Of a stretch of 64,000 bases of DNA, positions 45,362 through 56,012 are shown piece after piece. Where the stretch lies: the NCBI GenBank assembly GCA_932521035.1, contig OW051493.1, positions 5,890,001 through 5,954,000 on the forward strand, in the 5' to 3' direction. The notes below the pieces were generated by a model. It saw only the letters and a program-made list of their open reading frames with translations. It made no database searches and was not told the DNA's origin. This DNA comes from Oscheius dolichura. Taxonomy: Eukaryota; Nematoda; Chromadorea; Rhabditida; Rhabditidae. The stretch's first letter is position 1, and the number at the start of each line of letters is the position of its first letter. The position numbers were made by a program, and so were the translations under genes.

Positions 45362-47824
45362 ATGGAGGCTGTCGGCATTGGCTGGAGGATTCTCCTAGCT
45401 GTTCTTCTGGTTCAAACGGTCAGTGTCTTATCCCTCTTTATTGTTTTTTAGATCTTCGGAGAGGTCTTCGACTGCCGCATTGGCGTCGCCCGCCGGCACA
45501 TCCCCCTCGACTGGGTCTGCGACAATGTCGACGACTGTGAAAATGGCTTTGTAAGTCTGTCTCCGTATCTGTCGCCATGTTTTAAGGATGAGGCCAACTG
45601 TACCTATCGGCACTCCTGTGATAAAGGAGAAATGGTATGCCTGGCTGATGATACCTGCATTTCGCAGTATTACAAATGTGACGGGGAGGTCGACTGTCTG
45701 CTAGGAGACGACGAAAAACACTGCGACTCGTTCGACATCAGTCACCTCAGGTTGGATCGGGGGACATCGGGAGACAGAGACCTTTAGAGCCGACCACCAG
45801 GCTCCGATTTATATCCCTATCGAATGTAGGGAGTTCAAGTGTAAGACGGGAGGACAGTGTGTGACGCACGATGCTGTGTGCGACGGGATGAAGGTAGCGG
45901 TTGCCCGAGTAATAAAATGAAGCAATACAGGACTGTCCCGATGGAGACGACGAGGAGGACTGTCACTCCCCCAAGTCTCTCTGTCCCTTTGGCCATGTGA
46001 AATGTGCAGGAGAAGACCTGTGTATACCCAGATACTGGGAGTGTGACAAGGCGGAGGACTGTGACAACGGCAGTGATGAGGCGGGGTGCACATACGACGG
46101 AGATGGTAGGCCACCTCATCCTATACTACCAGCTAGTCCAGTCCCCCGCGTACCGTCTTCTCACTGCTCCCGAGATGAATATCAATGTGCGGGGACAGAA
46201 GAACACACCTGCATCTCCCAGAACAGAACCTGCGATGGTATCCGAGACTGTCCCCTTGGAGACGATGAGAGATTCTACTGTCAGACTGCCGGTGACAGCG
46301 ACGGCTCCCTGTTCATCAGTCTGGGAAATGAGGTAATGGTCTAACTATCTGTTTACTGCGGTGTGTTAGGTTCGAACCACCTTCCTGTTCAACGCCACCC
46401 ACCGAGAATATCGAAGAGCCATCCTCCTGAATTATACCGCGGTCACCATGGATTACAACCACCAGAGGAAGCTTCTCCTGGCCACGATGTCCCACGACTT
46501 CCATAACTCCCCCACCTCTCTCGTAAGTGCTCTTTTTACTGATCGTCTCTTCCAGGCGACAATCGACGAAGTCGGCTGGACAGAGATCCTCCTCGAGAAT
46601 GTGGTCGGACTGGGGGATGTGGTGTGGGACACCCAGGAGAACAACATCTACTACACCCAACAGCGTCTGTTTCTGGCTTGGCTATTTGAACGAGTATATT
46701 TAGACCCGGCCAAGGACCCCGGCATTACAGTGTGCGAGGCTCGTCTCATCTTCTGCCGAAGGATCATCCACGGCCGGATAGCCGCTGGTGGAACCAGGCA
46801 ACAAGCCTACCGTGGACTGGCTTTGGATCCCTCACGCGGATACCTATACTGGATTGAAGGTTATGGAGGCAATTACGAAATAAAGAAGGCCAAGTTGGAC
46901 GGATCGGAGGTGAGTGGAGGGAACAGAAGGAATCTTTTTTTTCAGCCGGAGACGGTGATCGGGGAGAAGCTGCTCAAGCCGACTGAACTCACTCTCGACC
47001 AAGAGCGCAATGATCTCTATTTCGCAGACTTTGGAACTTTTACTCTAGAAAAGATCAACCTGGATAGCGGGGAAAGACACGTAGCCATCACAGAAGGGGT
47101 CCATCAAGTGGTTATGGTAAAGTATTTCAACAAGATTCTGTACTGGATGGATGCGGCCACCATGACGTTGAAAGCAACAGATGTCCGAGATAAGGCCATC
47201 GTCACCCGCCACTTCTTCAACCGTATCCCCCTGGCTCTCGCCATCAACCACTCCGCCTACCAGGTTAGCCCTCGGCCTTCATTCATGCCTTTTCAGATGA
47301 TTCCCGAGCAGGTTCCCCGGGAGGATTGTCTGTGGATCAGGGTGACAGTTCCAACCAACACCTCTCGTCTACAGTCTTCCTGTCTCTGCCCCGATGAATA
47401 CTCCATTGAAGGTAGTTGTGCGATCCCATTGAATGGCTCTTGGCCCTTGATCTTTGCCAAGGGGTACCTGGCCAGGCTCTGCCAGGAGGGAAGTCTTTGT
47501 CAGAATGGAGGCAGCTGTAGCCAGAAGGGAGGCACCGCCACCGTATGCCAGTCAGTGTCCCCGTCTCCCCTTCAGTCCACTCTATTCAGTTGTCCAAGCG
47601 GCTACTACGGTAAAGCCTGCGAGATGGAAACGGAGGCAACGGCTTTTCCTTGGAAACTGGTGTTAGCCTTCTTCCTTCTTGTAGTCTTGGCCGGTGTCGT
47701 TGGTGGCGTGGTTCGAGCCAAGTGTGCTGGCCTGGAAAGCAGCGCCTCTCCTCCCACCGGAGCTGACCTCCCGCTCATCGACGACTCCGTCTATAACAGG
47801 TTCTCCAACCCTAACCCGGTATGA
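45362..47824 (+). CDS. LDL-receptor-family protein: five LDLa repeats, YWTD propeller, EGF, TM
   Basis: Type I membrane receptor. Signal peptide MEAVGIGWRILLAVLLVQT. Five LDLa modules follow, each with the Ca-binding acidic end: FDCRIGVARRHIPLDWVCDN then DDCENGFDEANC; CISQYYKCDGEVDCLLGDDE; CVTHDAVCDGMKDCPDGDDE; CIPRYWECDKAEDCDNGSDE; CISQNRTCDGIRDCPLGDDE. A six-bladed YWTD/LDLb propeller runs from about 46,370 to 47,270; recognisable strands are NNIYYTQ, GYLYWIEGYG, NDLYFADFGTF and KILYWMDAAT. After it lies an EGF-like module (CQEGSLCQNGGSCSQKGG, CPSGYYGKACEME). The TM helix is LVLAFFLLVVLAGVVGGVV. The cytoplasmic tail is about 38 residues (RAKCAGLESSASPPTGADLP then LIDDSVYNRFSNPNPV). It has no FxNPxY endocytosis motif; DLPLI could be an acidic dileucine signal. 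Small introns (for example about 39 nt near 46,520, in frame) were removed. Confidence 0.93.
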
Positions 47825-49728
47825 CTTACTTTAAAAAAAGAAACACCGAGCAATCAATTCAGCATTCCTTCAACAACCCCACCTACTAGGAGGCGTCTCC
47901 GGCTCATTTAAACGAAAACATCCCCACCCCTCACTTGTCCCCATCACCTGTGATTCGCCCTCCTTTCTCCCTTCAGACATGAACTTTCCATCAGTAAATT
48001 ATAAACGAAGTAGTTGTTTTACGACGGGCGAAATTGCCAACCCGACAAAAAGTGTCGTCGCGACGCCCACCCCGTACTCCTTTTGCAGGGGAGGCGAGCC
48101 GTGCTGTCCCCGTTAATTTTCCTCAGTTTATTCCTGTGAAGAAGAGAGAGCTTTTACCCGCCAGGCATCGTTGCTAATGTATGAAAATTAGATCCATCCT
48201 GCGTTTAGGGGAGGAATCACGTCAAGGGAGGGAGGGATGGCTACGGTGGCCGGGAGAGAGGGAGACAACAGGGAGTAATGAGCCAGGGGGGCCGTCAATT
48301 AGAGACGTGTGTAGTATAGTCCATTTCAAATGAAAAAAATTTAGTTAAAGGTAAAGTCGGGTCTAGATAGAGCATTTAGTGGTCCAACCTGACATTTTGG
48401 CATGCATTTTATGCGTATTTCACATATATCTTGATTATTTTTATCGCTGCTTTTGCTTATTTGAGCTATGAACTACCGAAAAAATATAAAAATCGCCGAA
48501 ATCTATGTCAGATACAATTATCGAAAATTTTGAAAAAAAATTGAACTCGAAAAATTTGAAGGTCCGAACCGCGCGGGAAAAGTTTTTCCATTTGAAACAG
48601 ACTATAGTAGGGCCTGTCAGGCCCTCTCTTCCCGGAACATCCTCGGGTCATCGCCCCCTCTGGCCATTGTCGTCCCCGTTGATTCGGCTCTCATTCAAGG
48701 TCGACACCCCGGCCACGTTGTTCACACCCTAATAAGTGGCGTATGTTTGTGTTTATGGGTGGCTCTCCTGATGCGTTAACCCAATACTATTTGGGCAGAT
48801 CGGAAAAGCATGTCTGGCCTCCTCCACTGGCAGCTGTTCCTTTTGGTAGAACTTATTTCGGATGCATGTCATTTTGAAACTTTTCCCTAGGTGATTTCAT
48901 TCGTCGGCCGGCAAATACATCAGCGGACAATCCAATTAATCCGACGATTTGTTCTGTGTCAAAACATTTCGAATATTTCCGGGGGCATCTGCCCGTTCCA
49001 TGAGCACACAATTGCCGCTTTCGACTGGTGGTGGGAGATTCTCCTCCGGAGACCAAGAACTTCCTCCTCCCCGTAGCCATTCCTGAATAATTCTCAAATT
49101 CTTGCTAATAGCCAGGGAGACAGCGATTTGCATGGGAAAGCGGCGACTCCGTGCTCCTCCTTCCCCCAACAATCCTCCGTATAGTTATTTTGCCGTCTCC
49201 AAGTCAATCTCCTCATCCTCTCTCCCTTTCCACCTATGCACATCTCTCCTGACACCCTCACAATTCGTCATTTCTTGTCTTTTGGCCCTTCCAGTCCGCT
49301 GAATATTCTTTTGATGAGAAACTTCCAAGAAATGATTTTTATTTATTCAGCGGCGAGCAATTGTTTCGCACTCCAAATGACATTATCTCCGTTTCACAAG
49401 TTTCCCTCCCCGCGGTAAGGTCTCCCGATGTTTGTCGCCATCCCGAGAATCGCCTACTGCCCTTAAAAGCATCTCCATGACGTGTCCACCCTCTACAGTA
49501 TCCTGCTCTAATGTGCCCGAGGCGATGTCTTCGTTAATCATAGGCTACACACCCACAGCGTCTGCCTATAAAAGCCGTTCGCCTCCTCCAGGTCCGAGCC
49601 GTCCTCCTGTCCTCATAATGGCTGTCCATTCCTTTTTTCCCTATTCCCATTAACACCTCTCTTCTCTCACATCTCTTACTCCCCTCCTCCCTTCTGATCT
49701 CCTCCCGTTTCAGTGGGTTCTTCACACT
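47825..49728. other. Gene-poor spacer containing a MITE-like repeat
   Basis: No coding frame is convincing. It holds the repeat at 48315-48606. From about 49,080 to 49,720 the plus strand is pyrimidine-rich, ending in CCCGTTTCAG just before the neuropeptide start codon, a likely trans-splice acceptor. Confidence 0.45.
48315..48606. mobile_element. MITE-like element with about 24-nt terminal inverted repeats
   Basis: A 292-bp AT-rich island in GC-rich DNA. The left end reads TATAGTCCATTTCAAATG and the right end, reverse-complemented, TATAGTCTGTTTCAAATG; both continue into A-rich runs. The outermost TA could be a TA target-site duplication as for Tc/mariner-derived elements. No ORF is inside. 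No second copy was spotted in the window. Confidence 0.65.
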
Positions 49729-50071
49729 ATGCAGTCTTCATTAGTCCTTCTCGTCCTCTGCTCCCTCGCTGCCTTCGTTTTCGCCCAGCAGGTATGGCTT
49801 CCTCCTCTATAGAGACACCGTCCCGTTCCAGACAGACGACCTAACGGCGGAGAAGAGGATGAGGTCATTTGCCTTTGCTAAACGTGGCTACCGTAACTTT
49901 GCCTTTGCCAAGCGGGCGGAGGAGGCCGACGACGATGAGCTGGAGGAAGTCGAGAAGCGGGCTCGGTTTGCCTTCGCCAAGCGTGGTGGATACCGCCAAT
50001 TTGCTTTTGCCAAGCGAGCCGGACCCTACGGTTTCGCTTTCGCCAAGAGAGGACAGTACTCATTTGCCTAA
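49729..50071 (+). CDS. FAFA neuropeptide precursor (NLP-18/NLP-20 type)
   Basis: Signal peptide MQSSLVLLVLCSLAAFVFA, then after one intron TDDLTAEKR. Peptides flanked by KR follow: MRSFAFA, GYRNFAFA, an acidic spacer (AEEADDDELEEVE), ARFAFA, GGYRQFAFA, AGPYGFAFA and GQYSFA at the C-terminus. The repeat unit is (x)FAFA-KR; there is no C-terminal Gly, so peptides are non-amidated. C. elegans NLP-18 and NLP-20 have this FAFA signature and are secreted by neurons. A TTTCAG stands 18 nt before the ATG, a likely trans-splice site. Confidence 0.9.
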
Positions 50072-50485
50072 CCACCCAGCCGGCCAGTAGTTGATTTGTG
50101 TGTGTCTGCCTTCCCCTCCCCTCCCCGTGAAGACGCGTGTTGATTTGGTCTTCGATGTAATGAAGTGTTCGACCAAAATCAGGAAGTTGTCTCCTTTGTC
50201 TCGCCTCCTTTTCCGTGTTACCTCCCTCGTTAATAATATTACCACTTGAGAGAACTGGAGTCCCCTTGGATCACATGGGGGTGTACGGGGTAATCTCCAT
50301 AATCGGGAGGCGAACTTCTCAGAGAACTCGTGTCACCGGAGGATGATCTCCTGGACCAGAATAGGGGGATATAAAGATGACGAATGGAACGACACGCCAT
50401 TACAGTAGGAATAAGTGTGGCCTGAGGCTCGTTGGCCGAGATTCATATCCATCGAAATGTACAGAATTCAAAAAGGAAAGGTAGT
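50072..50485. other. Convergent spacer
   Basis: 3' regions of the neuropeptide gene (+) and the second TTL gene (-). No gene. Confidence 0.4.
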
Positions 50486-51021
50486 TCAGTTGAGGCAGTC
50501 CCGCTCCTCTCCAGGGAGCTTCGCGTTGAGGTTGATGGTTCCAATATCGAAGGTCTTGTTCGGGGTATTGCCCTCGGTAATGTAATCATCAGGGATCGTT
50601 ATGCTCACTTTGCGCCAGCATTCCTAAAGATAAAATTGACATAAAAAGGCAATGAAGAATACTCACAATAGCCTCGTCATTGCAATTGTGGTATACGTTG
50701 AGACGGGGATCTATCGTGGTCCATTCTGTGTCGGTTCCCTGGAGGTGGAAAGTGCCATTGGCATCGGAGAGACCCTCGGCCATGAGGGTGTCTATCACTG
50801 GAATGATGAGGATGTGTGGGAGGAGGATAGCAGAGGATACCTGGGTCGACCTCGTAGAGCTTGACCTTCGCCTTGGCGTAGGGCTTTTCATTGCAAAGGA
50901 ATCGGCCTGTGACTGCCGTACTCTGCTCTTTTCTTATCCTCGGGATGGAGATCGAGGGGAAGGGGATGGTGATATCGGCCGATACACAGAAGACTAGAGC
51001 CAGGAGGACAAGAGATCTCAT
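50486..51021 (-). CDS. Transthyretin-like secreted protein 2
   Basis: The signal peptide is MRSLVLLALVFCVSA (start 51021). Family blocks follow: TAVTGRFLCNEKPYAKAKVK, LYEVDPG, DTLMAEGLSDANGTFHLQG, TDTEWTTIDPRLNVYHNCND then EAI, ECWRKVSITIPDDYITEG and FDIGTINLNAKLPGEERDCL then N-stop at 50486. LCN and HNC are the conserved Cys positions, and DANGTF the conserved turn. It is distinct from the TTL protein at 26079-26676 in sequence. It is nematode-specific and secreted. Three exons. Confidence 0.93.
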
Positions 51022-51457
51022 CTGAAACAATCGACTGGTAAAAAATGGAAACGGGCAAGAGGGGACGAGACAACCGGTGACGACGACGACAAAGACGGGG
51101 TCGCGCACCCAACAGGGCAATGTCATTTTACACAAAAAAGTGGCCAGCTTGGAACAGTCTACAGGGCAGGGGAATAAGAAGGGTCGAAACGAGAGACAAG
51201 CCATGGAGAATAACCGGTTGGACCGGGTGAGTAATTGTTCGGGCGGGGCTGTTATTCGAGGAATAACATTATCACCAAGTGGCGAATTTTGAAATTTGAC
51301 AGAGTACCGCCAGGTTTCAAGGTTTCGGAAGACGGCATGTCATGCCTGGTTTGGATTTGGTTATGTTTGGACAGGCGACTCGATATCCGTGACTATTCTT
51401 TTCTTCAGTACTGACTACGGCTGGTCGTCTTCTTTGAAATCAGTTTCTCCGGCAGTG
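51022..51457. other. Divergent promoter region
   Basis: Between TTL protein 2 (-) and the mucin-like gene (+). No gene. Confidence 0.4.
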
Positions 51458-52478
51458 ATGATGAAGTATCCGATCCTCTGGATTCTTCTTGTCGTCGGCA
51501 CCATGTTGCCCCCCGGCATCAGTTCCCAAGACCCAAACGCTATCTCTTCTACTGATCCTGAAGCTTCTTCGACTTTACCCGGTGCGCCGGGAGATACAGC
51601 TACCAGTGACACTTCATCTGACACTTCCCCCACCACCACTACCGACACTCCGATTTCGACTACGAGTGACACTACCACCAGCACCACGACTACGAGTTAG
51701 TTTGATGTATCGATGCTTTGCTCATTGCATGGTTTCAGCCACAACGTCAACTGATTCTACTACAACGGCAACAACTACTCTCTCTACACCGAGTCCCGCT
51801 CCTGTCACTGCACCGGCTGCCCCTACTGCACTTCCTGAACCGGTGCCCCCTGGACCGGTGCCTGCTGGCCCTGGACCGGTGCCTCCTGGCCCTGGACCGG
51901 TGCCTCCTGCCGGTATAGTTTCATCGTGTATTTTAAAGTATAGCAGTTCAGGTCCCACTCCGCCTGCTGGAGGTTCCGCAGCGACTCCAGTAACCTCGCC
52001 AACTGGACAGCCTGGCCCGACTCCGACAACCGCAACCTCGCCAACTGGACAGCCTGGCCCGACTCCAACAACCGCAACCAATCCGTCTGGAGCAACCGGC
52101 CTCCCCGGTGGCCTAGGAGTCGCCACGAAAGCTCCGGGCTCTGGTAATTCGGGAAATTCAAATATTCTTTCGCTGAAGTGAGTAGCTGGCGGTGCAGGGG
52201 ACTGTTGTGTGTATTTCAGCATGCTGCTGATCCTTGGTGGTGTCTGTGGCCTCGTCATGGTCCTGGGTATTATCTACACGGTGCTCTCGTGCAAGAAGGT
52301 GAGCGCCGCGAAGAAGCGCGCCCAGGCGGAGCAGGATTCGAAGACGAACTCGAAGACGACGGAAAGCGAGGAGAACAAGACGACGGGCAGCAAGAGCAAG
52401 AGCAGGAAGGTGAAGAACAAAAAGAAGGAGACCAAGTCGCATAACAAGGGGAAGGCGCCCAAAATCAAGAGAAAATGA
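51458..52478 (+). CDS. Mucin-like single-pass membrane protein
   Basis: Starts MMKYPILWILLVVGTM, a signal peptide or anchor. The ectodomain is Ser/Thr-rich (TTTTDTPISTTSDTTTSTTT; STDSTTTATTTLSTP) and expected to be heavily O-glycosylated. Then comes a Pro-rich part with repeated GPVPPGPGPVPP units and two copies of TSPTGQPGPTPTTAT. After KAPGSGNSGNSNILSL is a TM helix (MLLILGGVCGLVMVLGIIYT then VLSCKK), and a Lys-rich cytosolic tail (SKSKSRKVKNKKKETKSHNK) ending KIKRK-stop at 52478. It is probably a surface or cuticle/glycocalyx protein. The repeat regions are tandem minisatellites and may vary in number. I do not recognise an orthologue; low-complexity proteins are easily mis-assigned. Confidence 0.75.
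51850..51905 (+). repeat. Tandem minisatellite in the mucin-like gene
   Basis: About three copies of a 21-nt unit (CTGGCCCTGGACCGGTGCCT core) encoding GPGPVPP; in-frame. Confidence 0.7.
51990..52082 (+). repeat. Tandem repeat of about 42 nt, two to three copies
   Basis: The unit containing CCAACTGGACAGCCTGGCCC repeats with few changes and encodes SPTGQPGPTPTTAT; in-frame. Confidence 0.7.
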
Positions 52479-52626
52479 TCAAAGCAAATGAAGTTGGCGA
52501 TAATTGAAGTGCTCTCTGTGTCTCTTTTTGTGATAGTCGGAAACCGCCCACTGTTTCCCATAAAGATGATAGCGCTTCCGTTTCTTATTTAATCGATGTT
52601 TCGAGATAAGCTCGTCCCAGTCGGCC

Positions 52627-53536
52627 ATGTTGCTCCCTCTCGTCTTCTGTCTTCTCGCGGTCGTCGCCGCCGCTCCCCCGCAAATTTTGGTAGTTTCCCT
52701 CTTCGAGAGGAGACCTCTTCGTTTAGGCCAGCTATGGCTCGGCCTTCGACCTCTCCGTCGCCGGTTCCGTCAGTAACTTCAACTGTTTCAAGTCTAGCGG
52801 CTACTCAGTTGCTTTCATCAGGTGACAGAAGCCGTCCTTGACGGACTCCCCTTTCTTTTTCAGGGGATACAGCCCGGTGGGAGTCGGGGCATTCGACAAC
52901 AATTCAGTCACCAACATCAAGAATGCGTACACTGCCGGTATTGGTACCGAGGTTTATATGACACCCCAACCACTGGGCAACAAGACCGCTTCTCAACAGT
53001 TCGACGAGCTCTACAACGGCCTCTCCAGCAAGGGCATCACCATCCGTAGCGTGTGGTTCCAAGTGACGTCTCCCCGCAACTGGGGGACCAACGCCAACAC
53101 CAACAAGAACTTTATCAGTTCTCTGATTGTCAAGGCTCAGGTGGATGACAACAGCTTCTCCCCGTAAAGACACCCATTCAGAACAAGGGAGTGACTCCGG
53201 GAATCTACACGAATCAAAACGAATGGAACCCGATCACCGGCAACTGGACCGGCACCCCCTCCGGCACCATGCTGTGGTACTGGAATGTCAACGGGACTTC
53301 CATGACCTTCGACGACTTCCGCCCCTTCGGAGGATTCTACTCGGCCAGTGCCAAGCAGTACGCACAGGGATACACTCTCTGCTCTCTCCCTGTCAACAAG
53401 TATCGTATCCATTAATCGGAAAGAGCAGAAATGTTTCAGAGACTCGTACATCGTCTCCTCTTCGGCTGCCCTCGCCCTACAGAAGAAGGACACGGCTGAT
53501 AACGGAATTCTCGTGGGCGGTTATATCATCGCCTAA
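52627..53536 (+). CDS. GH25 lysozyme (worm LYS type)
   Basis: Secreted lysozyme that cleaves bacterial peptidoglycan, used in digestion and defence. The signal peptide is MLLPLVFCLLAVVAAA; then PPQIL, ASYGSAFDLSVAGSVSNFNC, FKSSGYSVAFIRGYSPVGVG, NIKNAYTAGIGTEVYMTPQP, QQFDELYNGLSSKGITIRSV, WFQVTSPRNW, NKGVTPGIYTNQNEW, LWYWNVNGTSMTFDDFRPFG and ALALQKKDTADNGILVGGYI-IA-stop at 53536. These are the GH25 LYS-1/2/3-type blocks, with the D (FDLS) and E (EVYMTP) expected near the active site. Four introns are removed; one (about 53,143-53,184) carries an in-frame TAA, so splicing is essential. Confidence in family is very high. Confidence 0.95.
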
Positions 53537-53602
53537 GTAAAGATTGTTTATGAGAGAGGGAGAGAGGATAACAACAGAGGGTTTACTGTAGAGAGCAAGC
53601 AA

Positions 53603-53915
53603 TCAATACATCAGATAATCCGGCTGGTAGGGGCTCAAGTTTGGATAGTCTGACGCTTGCTTTCTGAAATGAGACGGGGATTAGGAGGAGTGAGGACGAA
53701 CTGACTTATAAAGACCGTAGAACTGATTCCTCTTGCCGACGACACGGAACGGGGAGAAGAACAGAGACGAGACATCGGATCTGACATTCTGAAATGGGGG
53801 AGATGTATTGGGAGGGACGGGGACAGACTCGGGAGATTTCTGGAGAGCCGAAGGAGAAGAGGACACAGAGCGAGACGAGGAGGAAGAGCAGCCGGGTCAT
53901 CGTGGAGAGAGCCAT
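53603..53915 (-). CDS. Small secreted peptide precursor, putative neuropeptide
   Basis: ATG at 53915 (MALSTMTRLLFLLVSLCVLF then SFGS); an internal ATG at 53900 could be the true start. After an intron with TTTCAG the exon reads NVRSDVSSLFFSPFRVVGKR then NQFYGLYKKQASDYPNLSPY, with the end QPDYLMY-stop at 53603. GKR after FRVV is a classic amidation-cleavage site, predicting SPFRVV-amide; KK offers a second cut before QASDYPNLSPYQPDYLMY. If unspliced, the first exon reads on to SPISECQIRC and LVSVLLPVPCRRQEESVLR. The spliced model is preferred by phase. I know no named family with this peptide. Confidence 0.55.
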
Positions 53916-56012
53916 CTGAATGAGAATTATTGAATCACTCGGGACTGAAAACAGGCAGAGGAAGAGTCTTTTGGGGGCGAGTTCGGGCACTTCCCTCACA
54001 ACAAGAGACACAATCACGTCATCCAGGGAAGTTGAAGCTTATCACGCCATCGGAGAATTATCTGGGTGGGGACGGGTTGGGCACAGGGAGAGTACACGAT
54101 AAAGTGTGTTCCGTTGGAGGACGGGTAAAGTTCTACGAATCATGGAATTCCTAAAGCGAGTTCACGAAAGGCAAACACTTAACGTCGGAGATCCCCCCGT
54201 GACGAGACGCCGAATCTGGTAAATGGCGAATGTGCGTAATCACACGATATGGGGGCCCCGACGAGCCTAATGACCATTGAAAATTGCACCGAACCTCTGC
54301 AAATAAAAGACTATAGATGAGGTGGGTAATGTATGTGGAAGGCCGCTTTTATAGAGGGCGCGTATTTGGCGACTGATTGTCAGGAAATAACGGAGGAGGA
54401 GAGTTACGAGGTACAGGAAACAATCGGCCGAGCCGGGCCGTTCTCGGAGGACCAAGATGGGCTGGCTTGTTGATGTTGTGCCGGCAGATAACGGATAAAA
54501 ATAACATCTTCGGCAGCCCATTAAAATGATGGACAATGGATGTAGGCTTAGAGAGGATTCCACGTGATCTTGGCCGGAGACGTGAATGGCCACTTGAGTC
54601 CCAAAAACAGGCCACTCTGTCTCGTCTATTATGAATAAGCACATTGATTGGGGATGGACAGGTTCATGCACTCCTAATGGTCAGGAGAGGATCCTCCTCG
54701 AGGAGTAGGGGGACACCAGCATAACACGGAGACATCCCTGATGTTTGGCGTGTTTCGGGAAGTCTTGAAATGGATCAGGTGGGGCGTGATTGCGAGTGAC
54801 GGATGGCAGAGCCTCAGAAGTGCCGGGTGAAGGGATAATGGCCGAACAGAAGGTAGACGGCCGACGGGGGAGAGAGGGTAAACGGGTGGGGGAGGGGGAA
54901 TCCGTTATGAGTACTACTTATGTGATGATGGGGCAATGACTCAGAGGAGGAAGCAAAGAAGGTCAAGCTATTCCTGGGTATACGGTAGCCCCTAACTGAT
55001 ATTCCGTCTCATTGCGACCACGATCAAAATATAGTTTAATGAAAGGCCCGAGAGGTGGAGGAACCAGTTAAGCTGAGTCAGCCCTCCATTGTAGCGTCAT
55101 CTCTAAATCCGTCGGCGCCTGCTTTCTCCCATCCGGTCGCCCTTGCCATTTCTAGCAAATTCGGTAACTGTCCTTATATTTTCCCATTTGTCCGCTTTAC
55201 TTTTCCTCGTAAACGATCTCATTCTTCCGGGAAAAGTGGACCAGTCATATCCGGTCCCTTTCTTCCCTCTAGTCTGCCACAGTAGCTACTATTGCATCCT
55301 CCCGAGCCACTTCCTCCTTTGTTGGTCTTTTGTGTTCCGGCTATTCGGTCTTTTTTCCCCGACCTTGACTTATCCTAACCCTCCCATAGGTATATTGCTG
55401 TTCCAGCTTCATAACCTCCGCCTCCCTGTCCCCCTCTTCCGTCCTAGCCACTATCTTGTTTGTAATTCTAATTCTACCACCGTCATTGTATTGAATTCAG
55501 AAACTTTTGGAGGAAGGAGGAAACTCGTACGTGTGTGTGGCCAGGCTATCAGCGAAGTTCCTTTTTTTCTGGTCCGCGTCCCGTCCCGCCACTTCCTCGC
55601 CGTCTCCTCTCGTATCCTCCTCCCGTCTCCTCGTCCTCCCTCCCCTCTTATCTGGATCAATCCATCACAGCTATTTCACAGAAGTTTTCATTAATTTCTT
55701 CCTCCTCCCGAATCTCGTCTTAACGGGTTTGCCTCCCTCATCCCCTTCCCCTGGCATATGCCACGGAGGGCGCCCCTTGGCAGCCTTCCAAACCAGTCGT
55801 TTGATAAATTCTGATATCCCTTCTGCGCGCCATTGGGTCGCGTAAGCAGCTTTCTCTGCGAGAGTTGTCGACGCCTTTCTCTTTCCGAAGACAACTTTTG
55901 GCCGGCCGCCCTATTCCTTGATCTGTCCGTCGTCTTCCTCTATCTGTTCTGTTCTTTACATCATTCGATTCTAGGACACATCGCCTATCAGAATAGAAAA
56001 CAGCCACGGCGA
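53916..56012. other. Gene-poor spacer with a purine/pyrimidine switch
   Basis: Between a minus- and a plus-strand gene. From about 54,660 to 54,970 the plus strand is purine-rich. From about 55,070 to 55,960 it is strongly pyrimidine-rich (CTCCTCC, TTCCTC). There is no coding frame I can support. The last TTCTAG near 55,975 is a likely trans-splice acceptor for the patched-related gene. Confidence 0.5.

Noticed and set aside
51722-52258. 178-codon minus-strand frame opposite the mucin-like gene
   Set aside because: Antisense of Pro/Thr/Gly repeats; no signal, no splice sites and no stop-free reason other than repeat composition.
53127-53190. Premature stop in the lysozyme (TAA near 53,165)
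   Set aside because: It lies in an intron from GTGGAT to ATTCAG; splicing gives the conserved GIYTNQNEW block.
55143-55694. 183-codon plus-strand frame upstream of the patched-related gene
   Set aside because: Pyrimidine-rich DNA translated as Ser/Pro/Leu/Phe; no homology pattern and no defined start or splicing.
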